The position numbers were made by a program, and so were the translations under genes. Below are positions 42,989 through 51,116 of a DNA stretch of 51,116 nucleotides, one piece after another. Origin of the DNA: Capsulimonadaceae bacterium (GTDB taxonomy: Bacteria > Armatimonadota > Armatimonadia > Armatimonadales > Capsulimonadaceae); assembly GCA_031292625.1 (NCBI GenBank), contig JARLGU010000029.1, positions 1 through 51,116 of the forward strand, read 5' to 3'. Each line of letters starts with the position of its first letter. Position 1 is the stretch's first letter. The notes beneath the pieces are model-generated. The model saw nothing but the letters and a program-made list of their open reading frames with translations, was not told the origin of the DNA and did no database searches.

Positions 42989-43252
42989 TTAGTGATCGCG
43001 AGAGCACTCTTCGTTGTGGCCGTCAATGATGTACGAAAAGAACTCTTGAAGCTCAGGGCTGCCGCAACGAGTGCATGAGCGATGGTCGCGGAGGCAACCG
43101 AGTTTACCGAGAATGTCGCGCCTGTCCGCGATCGTCGGCTCCGAGCGAAATTCTCTTGGGCCACGCGCGGTGCATGACTCAGGACCGGCATTGAGTTCCG
43201 CGCGGAAGAGGGATTTCCGGTAGGAAATTGCCGATCGGGAGAGCGCGTTTTT
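42989..43252 (-). pseudogene. possible small cysteine-containing protein fragment
   Basis: An open minus-strand frame of about 85 codons without a normal start codon. Its end (CLRDHRSCTRCGSPEL, then FFSYIIDGHNEECSRDH) has a zinc-ribbon-like cysteine spacing and a protein-like composition. It may be the remnant of a gene cut by the rearrangements to the left. The rest of 42840-43411 shows no gene. Confidence 0.3.
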
Positions 43253-43411
43253 CTAAAATGAGAGGGCCGTGCGACCATTTCGAGCCTTTCGCGTACGCAT
43301 AAACAGCGTTTTTGAAAGATCTCACTGAAAGGTGAAGCACACGCAAACAAACGAAATCAGAAGGAAGTTAACGAAATGCGCCAACATTTCAGAAACTTTA
43401 GGATAAAATCT

Positions 43412-43483
43412 TGGGTCGTGCTGGTCTCGAACCAGCGGCCCTCTCATTAAAAGTGAGATGCTCTACCCCTGAGCTAACGACCC
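43412..43483 (-). tRNA. tRNA-Lys (anticodon TTT)
   Basis: Acceptor GGGTCGT/ACGACCC, D arm AGCTCAGGGGTAGAGC and T arm GGTTCGAGACC are present on the minus strand. The loop CTTTTAA gives anticodon TTT. Unlike the other three tRNAs here it does not encode CCA. Confidence 0.94.
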
Positions 43484-43494
43484 AAAGCCGTTCC

Positions 43495-43524
43495 ATTATA
43501 TCCGGCATAGGGGCTGCAAGTCAA
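43495..43524 (-). promoter_or_regulatory. promoter of tRNA-Lys
   Basis: On the minus strand TTGACT (43519-43524) and TATAAT (43495-43500) are 18 bases apart, a dozen bases before the tRNA. Confidence 0.65.
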
Positions 43525-43692
43525 CCGCGATCCGGTTACTGGCGGGGACGTTTAACGGATTGGTTGTTGATAATCGCGGAATCCCGGTCTGCGGCCGTTC
43601 AAAGGCCGCAGAGCCATGCGCTCGTCGTACCACGAAGCGCTCATCGGCAGGTCACGAAACCTGAGATTGCCCCCGCACTGCGTCTGAGATCC

Positions 43693-45720
43693 TCATTGCC
43701 AGAACTGATACGTCGCACTGCCGGTCGCGATGCCCCAAATATTCAACAGACTTCCCTCAATGAACTGACCGAGGATCAAACCGTAAAAGAACGGCAGCCA
43801 CGCCTGATACGTTTTGACGCCACCGTAGCGCAGCATCAGAGATTTCGTCATCCACGCAATCAATATCGGCATCCACACGAAGTTAATCTCAAACGATGAC
43901 GAAACGGCGAATGCGAGAGGATGAAACGGAAAGGCCGCCATGCGGATGCGTAGAAGCTGGAGAAACGCGGCAAACAAAAATCCTACGACCCCTGCAACCA
44001 GCACATGATCGTTTCCGGCCTTGGGGGTCTGCAGCCAACTTGCGAGTCGCGACCAGCTCTCATAACTGTACGCGTGCATTGCAGTAAGCTCCGCTTTGCC
44101 CAGGGCGCCGAACTGATACGACAAATGCAGCATCGCCCACATCGCCGAAAGCGCCCCGACCGCGCCAGCCAAGATCAACACCCAGAACCAGCGCCGCATC
44201 TCTCGCGGAGCGCCGGCGGCATCGGCCATCTTCAACGCCTCGAGCTGCACTGGCATCGGATGACTGCGGTACGCGCGAGTTAGGAAGAAGAACATACTGA
44301 AGGCACCAAGGTCCTGCCCGCGGAGAGCATGCGCGCCCATGACATCCGTAATGATCAGATCCGGCCCCGAGTTGTGCAGATCGTGAATCGGCGTCCCAAG
44401 CTCAGCCCGCATGCGCGTAATCGCGACGGCCAGGCCAAGGTAAATCAGGAAGAACAGAACGGCAAGCCATGGACTGAGGCCGATATAGATCGCAAACCCG
44501 ACAAGCGCAAGAAACGCAACGAACATTCCGATCAAGGCAGTCCGATAGCGAACAGGTTCCGCACTATCGTCAAGCGTGCTTGGCATCCCCAATGCGAGGC
44601 GGAACACCTGGCCGAGGTACTGGCGCGCCAGGTAAATGCTCGAAACGCAGAAGAAGAAATAGGCCCCGAACGATTGGTAGTTGGCATATGGCATCTTATT
44701 GTCGAAATCCCACGCCATCGCCACCACGAAAACGGACTGCAACTTCCAAAAGATGAAGAAGAAGACGAGAGAGAACAAAAAGTCCAGAGGCATCAACATT
44801 CCGAGGCCAATCACGAACGGAAAAAAGGAGATCGGCGTCCTCCCAAGCGCATTCCAGGGCTTCGGATACCCGGTCGCATCCCATTGATAATACGCAAGGC
44901 CATTGCCGCCTGGCGACAATATCGAGGGGATCGCCGGATGGTAGTAACTGATCGAGTTAATGATGTCGATACCAGCAGCCAGTGCAAAGCCAATCCAAAA
45001 GATCCGGCTGCGCATCAAGGGCGGACCGCTTGCGCCATCCCCGAATCCTGATGTTATCTCCAAGGGGAGCCTCACAAGAGGAAAGCTCAGCCTTTCATTG
45101 TCTGCCCACTGTTTGCGCAGTATCGTATTCACGCACTGCATGAGATAGAGGAGCACAACGAGAAACGATGTCCATGCCAAAACTGGCACTGCCCATGATC
45201 GGAGGTGCGCTGTCGTATAGAGAGTCGAGTTGCCCTGGAAGAAGTCCTTAGCGGAGTCCGGGTCCTGCAGGGTCAGCCAATGCGGATAGAGGTTTCCAAA
45301 CAGCGCATTCCAGTGGTTGCTTCCATCGGAGAGATAAACCGGCGCCGCAATCATCGGGATCAGGATCTGGATCATATCGTGTCCGCACAATGCGGTCCCG
45401 ATTCCGAGCATCGAATAGACCAGCAACAACTCACCTTGCGAAAACGCGAGTCGCGGATTTAAGCGCCTAACAGCCGAGTTTATGAGAGTCAAGACCACAA
45501 GCTCGAAGACACAGTTGAAGAATAGCGAAAGCGTCGTCGGATGCGCGGAATATCGAATGATCTCCATGCACACGACCCAGTAAGCGTTTACAGGTAAGAG
45601 CACAATTCCTAAAAGCACCGCTCGCAGGGTTACGGAACTGCGCCGCGCATGCGCCGCCTGCCCCATGTCACTATTCTTATCTGGCGCTCCGCCCAGATCG
45701 TTCGCCTCAACTACGGCCAT
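43693..45720 (-). CDS. large polytopic membrane protein, DUF6785/DUF6784-like
   Basis: A 675-residue integral membrane protein with about 14 hydrophobic helices. The blocks LAFSQGELLLVYSMLGIGTALCGHD, QWADNERLSFPLVRLPLEI and AITRMRAELGTPIHDLHNSG are typical of the OPT-like family annotated DUF6785/DUF6784 in Armatimonadota and Planctomycetes. A transporter role for oligosaccharides or peptides is inferred from the number of helices and the setting at the end of a glycoside hydrolase cassette. The ATG follows GGGAGG. It is 190 bases downstream of the DUF5010-like gene. Confidence 0.8.
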   Translation of the reverse strand: MAVVEANDLGGAPDKNSDMGQAAHARRSSVTLRAVLLGIVLLPVNAYWVVCMEIIRYSAHPTTLSLFFNCVFELVVLTLINSAVRRLNPRLAFSQGELLLVYSMLGIGTALCGHDMIQILIPMIAAPVYLSDGSNHWNALFGNLYPHWLTLQDPDSAKDFFQGNSTLYTTAHLRSWAVPVLAWTSFLVVLLYLMQCVNTILRKQWADNERLSFPLVRLPLEITSGFGDGASGPPLMRSRIFWIGFALAAGIDIINSISYYHPAIPSILSPGGNGLAYYQWDATGYPKPWNALGRTPISFFPFVIGLGMLMPLDFLFSLVFFFIFWKLQSVFVVAMAWDFDNKMPYANYQSFGAYFFFCVSSIYLARQYLGQVFRLALGMPSTLDDSAEPVRYRTALIGMFVAFLALVGFAIYIGLSPWLAVLFFLIYLGLAVAITRMRAELGTPIHDLHNSGPDLIITDVMGAHALRGQDLGAFSMFFFLTRAYRSHPMPVQLEALKMADAAGAPREMRRWFWVLILAGAVGALSAMWAMLHLSYQFGALGKAELTAMHAYSYESWSRLASWLQTPKAGNDHVLVAGVVGFLFAAFLQLLRIRMAAFPFHPLAFAVSSSFEINFVWMPILIAWMTKSLMLRYGGVKTYQAWLPFFYGLILGQFIEGSLLNIWGIATGSATYQFWQ

Positions 45721-45910
45721 CTAATCCTCCCGTTGTTGCAATAACTGCAAATCGCCCACATTCAGCGACCACGCAACGAATGCTCGGTCCTATTCTAACA
45801 AACTCTGCACATTATTCGCGCTGAACACCCGCATATCCTTCCGAAAAGCAAACAGTACATTTCGTTTGACCGCTATTTATTTTCGTTAGACTGCAATCCG
45901 GCCGAAATGT

Positions 45911-48607
45911 TCATTGCGCAAGCCGCTCTCGTGATGCGGCAATTTTCGCGCGGTAGTTGAAGCGGCCGTCAGGCGCTGCGTCGCCGTTGAGCGTGAAGTC
46001 GTCTGCGCAGGGCTTTGACGATAGGCAGTTGTCCGCCCACTTGAAATCGATAAAGACGGGTTTCTTGCCGCCGATGGCTGAGTAGGGGACGCGGATCTCC
46101 ATCTCGCTTCCGCTATACCGGCACGAGACTGCAGCGGGTTTTTCCCAGGCATAGGCGTTGCCTTTGCACCTCTCGACGTACGCAGTTGTCCCAGTTGGAT
46201 GAATGCGGTTGATCACGTAATCATAGCCGAGCCAACCCGTTTTGTAGTTTCCGTCGATGTTAAGGAAGAGCAGCATCCAGTTGTTGCCGGTAGGCTTCGT
46301 TATTGCGTTACGGGTCCGCGCATAAAAGTACGCGGCCGTACTGTCGTAGCAAACCTTCGCGGAGATTATATTGTTGCGGCCGGTATTGTTCGTATAGTGT
46401 ACGTTGCCGTTGCCGTCGAAATCGCGGTGCGCCTCCCCCCCGATTTCGTGGCGAAATTCCGGTCTGACATCCTTCCACTGATCGAAGCGGCCATTTATCG
46501 CGATAGTGCGAGGCGAAACCGCCGGGAGCGGGCGGACGCCTTTGTAGCGGCGGATGAACGACACCATTTGATAGTAGTAGTCGTCGCCGTGCCCACCCCT
46601 CATCGGTTCGATGTCGCGGCTATGTTCCTCGTCGAACTCGTCCATCCATCCCAGCTTATCGCCAGGTTTACGGTTCCAGTCAAAGCGCCACGCGCCATCG
46701 CGCTGGAAACATCCTGAGGCGACCCACTCGTTCCAACCCGTAATAAAGATCACCTTCGGATCTTTTTGCAGCGCGTATTCGAATTGCTCGGCGAAGTTGC
46801 GTCCTTTGTTCACAGCTCCGGCCGATGTATCCCAGGAGCCGAGAGCATAGCTTCGCCCAAGCGATTTCGGGTTCGACATCACATCCAAATGCCCATCGGC
46901 CGCATTTTGCGCGACGCCGACGGACATCTGCTCGTTTTCCCCTCGATCGTTCTTGAAGACGTGCTGAGGATACACCTCCAGCCACGACCACATATTGGAC
47001 TTCGTGGGGCCGCGAAAGTAGTCAGCCTGTGGCGCACGAAACGTGAACGCGGCCTTAAGGGCCGCGTTCGCGCCGGTGGACGACGCGCCGTAAAACAATT
47101 CGCGAGAGCCGACCGATGCGTCGGAAGGCGCGCCGCTCACGAACGCACGGCAGCCGCCAATAGACTTATTGATGCTCCACCACCCAACCGTGCCGACCGG
47201 CTCGCTCAGTTCGAGGTAGTAATCTCCGGCGGGAAGGACGGACTTGGTCGCAATGCCTCGCCACTCATTGTCGATAATATTATCCAGCCGCTCTTGGGCC
47301 AAAATGCGCCCTTTCGCATCGCCCTCGCGCAGCGTTAGGGTCGCGCCAGAGCCGGTTGTGTTCCAGGTTGGAAAGTGTCCGCCAACATGGTCGAACGCGG
47401 CGCCCGCGTGAAACGTCGCCCCCAGCGTAATTCCAGAATCCAGCCGGCAGGGAACCTCCTTGAGCTCTATGTCTACGACGTCAAACTCCGCGACCACGCC
47501 GCCAGCTGCGCTCAAGCGCAGCGAACGCCCACCGGCGGCCGTTTCCGACCGCCCTCCGTCGACGAAAGCATGTTGCCCATCGAAAGCCACCGCAGAACTC
47601 CACCAGCCGACCTCGCCGGCCGGGTCGCTTAGCTCAATGTAGTAATCTCCGGCCGGAGCTGGTGAAGACATGGTCACGCCGCGCCACAGGTTGTCGACGA
47701 TGTTTGTGAGTCGCTCTTTCGCCACGACTTTGCCGCCCGGTCCCTGTTCGCGCAGAGTCAACGTGGCGGCGGAGTTTGTCGAATTCCATGTCGGTAGACT
47801 CACCTCCGCCGTCTCGAACGGCTTATCGGCATGGAACGTCACGCCGAGGGTTCTTCCAGTTTCGAGCTTTGCCGGGACGCGGTTCGAGCCCTGCGCCTCG
47901 ATTCGATATTCGACGCCTGCAGCCTTCTCGTCGGCTAAAATAAGCGGCTTGCCATCGCGCCGGTACCAATGGTCGGAGTATAGCCCCGGCTTGTACAGGT
48001 CATTGTATAACTCGTTCACTGTCGATGCCGGATCCCCGAACGGACACAGAAAAGCAACCTTTGGCGTGCGCCCGCCGTCAACATTGATCCTGTCATATTC
48101 GCTGAGCATCGCCATATAGACTGGCCGGTACGTCTCCTTATTGGAATTGTCGAAAATGACGGCGTCGACACCAGCGTCCGTCAGCATCTGGGCGTGCTTG
48201 CGAACGACATACGGATCCTCGTCGCGATAGTATCCCAACATTGGCTCGCCCCAATAGTGCAGTGCGGCAAGCGGCCCCCAGGCCGGACTTTCTGGATGAG
48301 TCAGCGCATCCGGCGCCGTCGCCAGGATCTTCGTGATGTCATACGGTCCGCATTTCGTTCCGTAGCCGTGCCAGAGGAATCCGAAAATCGCAACCTGTCG
48401 ATCCGCGCGCGGCGGTCCGACTTGTTCATAGGTCGGCAATGCGCGCCCGAGCGCGTCGACGCCCACCCATGTGTCCGAGTACGTGTCCCAGACAGGCGTC
48501 GCGGACGACGCCAGGGCAGGCGCGTGAGGAAACGCCAGGAGAACCGCAACCACGGCGATGGCAACTGCAAGTCTCCGTCCTACAAAGTGTTCTATCGTCA
48601 AAATCAT
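45911..48607 (-). CDS. exported DUF5010/GH99-like glycosidase with tandem inserted modules
   Basis: An 898-residue protein with a signal peptide (LAVAIAVVAVLLAFPHAPALA, cleavage near 33). The TIM barrel begins at about 65 (IFGFLWHGYGTKCGPYD, EPMLGYYRDEDPYVV, AGVDAVIFDNSN) and ends with FITGWNEW, where E627 is the likely catalytic residue. Between them, at 246-352 and 387-492, two copies of a jelly-roll-like module interrupt the barrel (LPTWNSTNSAATLTLRE and FPTWNTTGSGATLTLRE; both end with PAGDYY-ELS and VGWW). The C terminus (about 705-890) is a CBM9-like domain (INGRFDQWKDVRPEF, MEIRVPYSAIGGKKPVF). It probably attacks alpha-mannan or similar glycans outside the cell. The ATG has GAGG upstream. 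Confidence 0.82.
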   Translation of the reverse strand: MILTIEHFVGRRLAVAIAVVAVLLAFPHAPALASSATPVWDTYSDTWVGVDALGRALPTYEQVGPPRADRQVAIFGFLWHGYGTKCGPYDITKILATAPDALTHPESPAWGPLAALHYWGEPMLGYYRDEDPYVVRKHAQMLTDAGVDAVIFDNSNKETYRPVYMAMLSEYDRINVDGGRTPKVAFLCPFGDPASTVNELYNDLYKPGLYSDHWYRRDGKPLILADEKAAGVEYRIEAQGSNRVPAKLETGRTLGVTFHADKPFETAEVSLPTWNSTNSAATLTLREQGPGGKVVAKERLTNIVDNLWRGVTMSSPAPAGDYYIELSDPAGEVGWWSSAVAFDGQHAFVDGGRSETAAGGRSLRLSAAGGVVAEFDVVDIELKEVPCRLDSGITLGATFHAGAAFDHVGGHFPTWNTTGSGATLTLREGDAKGRILAQERLDNIIDNEWRGIATKSVLPAGDYYLELSEPVGTVGWWSINKSIGGCRAFVSGAPSDASVGSRELFYGASSTGANAALKAAFTFRAPQADYFRGPTKSNMWSWLEVYPQHVFKNDRGENEQMSVGVAQNAADGHLDVMSNPKSLGRSYALGSWDTSAGAVNKGRNFAEQFEYALQKDPKVIFITGWNEWVASGCFQRDGAWRFDWNRKPGDKLGWMDEFDEEHSRDIEPMRGGHGDDYYYQMVSFIRRYKGVRPLPAVSPRTIAINGRFDQWKDVRPEFRHEIGGEAHRDFDGNGNVHYTNNTGRNNIISAKVCYDSTAAYFYARTRNAITKPTGNNWMLLFLNIDGNYKTGWLGYDYVINRIHPTGTTAYVERCKGNAYAWEKPAAVSCRYSGSEMEIRVPYSAIGGKKPVFIDFKWADNCLSSKPCADDFTLNGDAAPDGRFNYRAKIAASRERLAQ

Positions 48608-48688
48608 CGTAATATATCCTCGCTATGGTTGATTAGACGGTCCGGTGGAAGTCGATCCTCAGGTGTGGGAGCGTGTTCCACTTGATGT

Positions 48689-49450
48689 CTAATAGGGATA
48701 GAAATATGCCGGCCATCCAGGCGACGTCGAAACCTGTGTACCGTAGCGCACCTGGCCTCCGGTGAGCCACTTCACGTGTCCGTCGCAAAGAAGGTAGTTC
48801 GCAGCCGTCCCATGCCTCGGCGCAATTCCGTCATCCGCGGTGTACGTTGCCTGCGGAACATCGTGGGTGACGCCAAATGCCAGATGGACGACCGGCGATT
48901 TGCCTGGCGCGCAATTACAACTGGCCGGAAGATCGCCCGGAGCGCATACCAAGGCATTGTCCGCAATGGCCGCAGGCGAACGAAGCTGGCCCGAAGCCTC
49001 CAGTGGATCCGCTAGATTCACACAAGCCCCCTGGACCTCGGTGAGAAGAACTGTTACGCTGGCCGAATTGATCTTTGCCAACGGAATGGTCCAAAGATAG
49101 CCGTTAATGGCGTAAGATACGGGAGTTCCTCCTCCCGCCGCCACGGTCAGGTCGTCGGGGCACTCATACAAAGCGCTGCTTTTGACGAATGGATATAGTT
49201 CTCCGGCCCAGCCCATCCCCCCAAACGCGCTCGTCCAAAGCTGGACGCCGCAGGGAAACATCTCGTCATAGTCCTGTTGGTATTGAAGCAGCCCCAGTCC
49301 GAGCTGCTTCATGTTGTTGGCGCACGTGGTCTGCCGGGCCTTTTCCCTTGCGGTGGCGAATACGGGAAACAGGATAGCGGCGAGAATCGCTATAATAGCT
49401 ATAACTACTAATAGCTCTATTAATGTGAAAGCTTTGGTGACTTTAGGCAT
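48689..49450 (-). CDS. DUF1559-type pseudopilin (second copy)
   Basis: A 253-residue protein with a short prepilin leader followed by [20 protein letters not shown], which is nearly identical to the leader and helix of the protein at 5201-6025. CANNMKQLGLGLLQYQQDYDE and the closing HGTAANYLLCDGHVKWL are DUF1559 signatures. The middle differs strongly from the first copy and contains extra cysteines (CECP-like YECPDDL, PASCNCAPG). It lies 31 bases after the LacI stop and 81 bases before the glycosidase start, so a common message is likely. Confidence 0.9.
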   Translation of the reverse strand: MPKVTKAFTLIELLVVIAIIAILAAILFPVFATAREKARQTTCANNMKQLGLGLLQYQQDYDEMFPCGVQLWTSAFGGMGWAGELYPFVKSSALYECPDDLTVAAGGGTPVSYAINGYLWTIPLAKINSASVTVLLTEVQGACVNLADPLEASGQLRSPAAIADNALVCAPGDLPASCNCAPGKSPVVHLAFGVTHDVPQATYTADDGIAPRHGTAANYLLCDGHVKWLTGGQVRYGTQVSTSPGWPAYFYPY

Positions 49451-49481
49451 TTCTCAATGAGTCCTTTCCTTCGAAGGCGCG

Positions 49482-50513
49482 TTATGTTGTGCCGCCGAAG
49501 TGGATATGGGTCGGCAAAACAAGTTGCTGCGCCGGAACCGGCTCAATGCCGGTGAGGCGCCGCACAAGAAACTCGATCGCGATTTCGCACATTCGGCGAA
49601 CCGGTAGAACGATTGTAGTAAGGGTCTCCGACAAATACAGACCTTCTTCGAGACCATCGCTGCCCGCTACGGCGACATCTTGCGGGACGCGCAATCCTCC
49701 CGCTTTAAGACCTTCGCGAAGACCAAGCGCGACGAGATCGCTGTAACAAAACACCGCATCGGGCCTGTCTTGTTCTGGGAGAGCCGCGAGCTCAAGGCCA
49801 GTCGCAAAGCCATCGGGCCTGCGTCCTCCCACTGCGGCCTTGAGATTTCCGCCGCGCAATTCCACGAGCGAAACCATTCGAGGCGCAACGCCTGCTTCTG
49901 CGCACGCCTCAAGGTAGCCGCTTGCCCGGTCGTCCTCTTGCTGTCTGACGGCTTCGCCCTCCGCATAGGGTCTTGCGTATGCAATCCTTCGGCGCCCGCG
50001 CTCCAGCAGGTGCTTCACCATTTCCTTAGCGCCGCCAAAGCGATCGATCGCGACGAAGTCGGCCCCATCCGTCCGCGGATATCCCATGTACACAACAGGA
50101 TCGGCGCTTATAAGTAAGTGCTCTACCGTTGTAGCGGGTTGCGCCCACATTAAGATGCCGTCCAACGGCCACCCGTGAAATCTGCTCTGCGCCCCGGGAG
50201 GCCGACTGAACCCGATGGTATCGGCGATAACCTGGTAACCCGCATCGAATGCAATCACCTCGGCCGTTTCGAGCATGTCGGCGAAGATCGGGTTACGGAT
50301 ATCCTCGATGACGATTCCGATGATTTTCGCGTTGCGCGCCTGCAAGCTTCTGGCAAATCGATTGGGTTCGTAACCCAGTTCGATAGCAGCCTGCCGGACT
50401 CGCTCCTGTGTCCGCAATGCGATCTGTCCGGCGGCCTTTCCGTTGAGGACGCAAGAGACCGTGGTAACGGATACCCCGGACTTCTCGGCGACATGTTTAA
50501 GCGACGTTCGCAT
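49482..50513 (-). CDS. LacI-family transcriptional regulator
   Basis: A 343-residue regulator. Residues 1-60 contain the LacI helix-turn-helix and hinge (LKHVAEKSGVSVTTVSCVLN, ELGYEPNRFARSLQ). The sugar-binding body has IIGIVIEDIRNPIFADMLE, DGILMWAQPATTVEHLL, RRRIAYARPYAEG and PDAVFCYSDLVALGL. The ATG at 50513 begins at the expected LacI start; the open frame upstream to 50987 overlaps the rRNA leader and 16S gene and is rejected. A perfect TTGACA-N17-TATAAT promoter sits just upstream. It heads the cassette with the DUF1559, DUF5010-like and DUF6785-like genes, and should repress it until a sugar is bound. Confidence 0.95.
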   Translation of the reverse strand: MRTSLKHVAEKSGVSVTTVSCVLNGKAAGQIALRTQERVRQAAIELGYEPNRFARSLQARNAKIIGIVIEDIRNPIFADMLETAEVIAFDAGYQVIADTIGFSRPPGAQSRFHGWPLDGILMWAQPATTVEHLLISADPVVYMGYPRTDGADFVAIDRFGGAKEMVKHLLERGRRRIAYARPYAEGEAVRQQEDDRASGYLEACAEAGVAPRMVSLVELRGGNLKAAVGGRRPDGFATGLELAALPEQDRPDAVFCYSDLVALGLREGLKAGGLRVPQDVAVAGSDGLEEGLYLSETLTTIVLPVRRMCEIAIEFLVRRLTGIEPVPAQQLVLPTHIHFGGTT

Positions 50514-50544
50514 AGTTAAAAGTCGGACCAGTAACGTTTCAGGG

Positions 50545-50573
50545 ATTATATCATCGATGAAAACGAATGTCAA
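50545..50573 (-). promoter_or_regulatory. consensus promoter of the LacI/pseudopilin/glycosidase cassette
   Basis: On the minus strand TTGACA (50568-50573) and TATAAT (50545-50550) are exactly 17 bases apart. A GAAACGTTAC stretch just downstream resembles half of a LacI-type operator, suggesting autoregulation. Confidence 0.75.
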
Positions 50574-50741
50574 TCGAAATTTCGCGAGACGTTCCTTGAA
50601 CCCACCGATACCAACCTGTGGCGGCGACTTTTTCCGTCGAGATGCCCCCTGGCAGGTCTGGCAACTGGGCGATTGGGACGGCCCCAAGCCCCCGCGATTG
50701 CCTGCCTCTAAAAATAACTCGAACATATTTGCCTCCAGCTG

Positions 50742-50770
50742 TTGACATCGGAGTCGGGGGACGGTATCAT
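50742..50770 (+). promoter_or_regulatory. rRNA operon promoter
   Basis: TTGACA (50742-50747) and TATCAT (50765-50770) are 17 bases apart, about 215 bases before the 16S gene. This predicts a leader of about 205 bases. Confidence 0.75.
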
Positions 50771-50814
50771 AGATCCCGCTGCCACGCCAAAGAGCGTTGG
50801 AAACACCAGCTTCC

Positions 50815-50835
50815 AGCACCTTGAAAGCTAAATAC
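50815..50835 (+). promoter_or_regulatory. boxA-like antitermination element in the rRNA leader
   Basis: CACCTTGAAAGCTAAAT resembles the boxA-type CTTTGAAAACTNAA sequence of rRNA leaders. It is in the expected place, about 45 bases downstream of the promoter. Confidence 0.4.
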
Positions 50836-50955
50836 GAGAAGGTTTTGAGAACTTGTGAGCGCGTACCATAATTGGTACAAACGGACAAAGAGCCAGTTGC
50901 GAAACTACAAATTGGGACCGTCCTACGGGACGAGTTGCCACCACTCTCTAGAAGT

Positions 50956-50977
50956 CCCTTACGCCTCGGCGTGAGGG
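50956..50977 (+). other. hairpin in the leader just before 16S rRNA
   Basis: CCCTTACGC and GCGTGAGGG form a 9-bp stem seven bases before the 16S start, probably a leader fold linked to processing. Confidence 0.4.
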
Positions 50978-50983
50978 CTCCAT

Positions 50984-51116
50984 TCATGGAGAGTTTGATC
51001 CTGGCTCAGGACGAACGCTTGCGGCGTGCCTAAGAAATGCAAGTCGAACGGGGGCTTCGGCCCTAGTGGCGAACGGTCGCGTAACACGTGGGCAACCTGC
51101 CCTGAAGCGGGGGACA
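50984..51116 (+). rRNA. 16S ribosomal RNA, 5' end (partial)
   Basis: The universal AGAGTTTGATCCTGGCTCAG block starts at 50990 and is followed by GACGAACGCTTGCGGCGTGC and AATGCAAGTCGAACGGG. The gene runs past the window edge. The 5' end is placed by analogy with E. coli, about six bases before AGAGTTTGATC. The sequence fits Armatimonadota, judged from memory only. Confidence 0.95.

Noticed and set aside
42691-43350. 219-codon minus-strand frame opposite the RM fragment
   Set aside because: Low-complexity serine/arginine-rich shadow; another minus-strand frame here (42989-43252) looks more protein-like.
50514-50987. N-terminal extension of the LacI regulator
   Set aside because: It would run through the rRNA promoter, leader and 16S start; LacI proteins begin at the chosen ATG.

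Overview
The window looks like chromosomal DNA of an Armatimonadota bacterium, probably Capsulimonas-like. The evidence is indirect. Two DUF1559-type pseudopilin genes sit directly beside very large secreted glycosidases. GntR/LacI-type sugar regulators are present. Base composition is GC-rich (high 50s % by eye, not computed). The last 133 bases are the 5' end of a 16S rRNA gene. Ordinary core genes (tpiA, purA, ndk, rpsT, four tRNAs) are scattered among carbohydrate genes and debris of mobile elements.

Layout. 1-1141: end of a polytopic membrane protein. 1187-7343 (minus): carbohydrate cassette of a GntR/LacI hybrid regulator, a DUF1559 pseudopilin and a 1316-residue GH42-like protein, with a Gfo/Idh/MocA oxidoreductase behind it (7469-8512). 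8843-16755: esterase, tpiA, purA, a PAS-GAF-ATPase sensor, two exported thioredoxin-fold proteins, an AbrB-type membrane protein and an isochorismatase-fold protein. 16760-23400 (minus): a TMTC-like membrane/TPR protein co-directional with a SWIM-SNF2 helicase, a YcxB-like protein and a YprB-like RNase H-fold protein. 23584-25653: tRNA-Val, tRNA-Phe, a GDPD phosphodiesterase and a methyltransferase. 25973-32641 (minus): a GH42-like protein with arginine-rich tails, a sialate-O-acetylesterase-like enzyme and a GH29 fucosidase. 32822-36923: GNAT, YHS protein, ndk, a second TMTC-like protein and rpsT. 36935-43252: an accessory zone holding a decayed group IIC intron behind tRNA-Thr, a duplicated sequence flanking an AT-rich coiled-coil membrane gene, a SEC-C gene, an IS701-type transposase relic, a MITE-like element, an IS66 relic and a piece of a type IIG restriction-modification gene. 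43412-50573 (minus): tRNA-Lys and a second carbohydrate cassette (LacI, DUF1559, DUF5010-like glycosidase, DUF6785-like membrane protein). 50742-end: rRNA promoter, leader and 16S rRNA.

How the genes fit together. The two carbohydrate cassettes have the same order, regulator then pseudopilin then giant exported glycosidase, and each starts at a recognisable sigma-70-like promoter just upstream of the regulator. This suggests self-regulated polysaccharide-use units in which a dedicated pseudopilin works with the enzyme. The 25973-32641 block is a third glycan locus that lacks a pseudopilin. Its first-listed gene (25973-29404) is the oddest protein here: a GH42-like enzyme between disordered tails carrying five evenly spaced basic islands resembling nucleic-acid- or polyanion-binding RGG/RRGGRR tracts.
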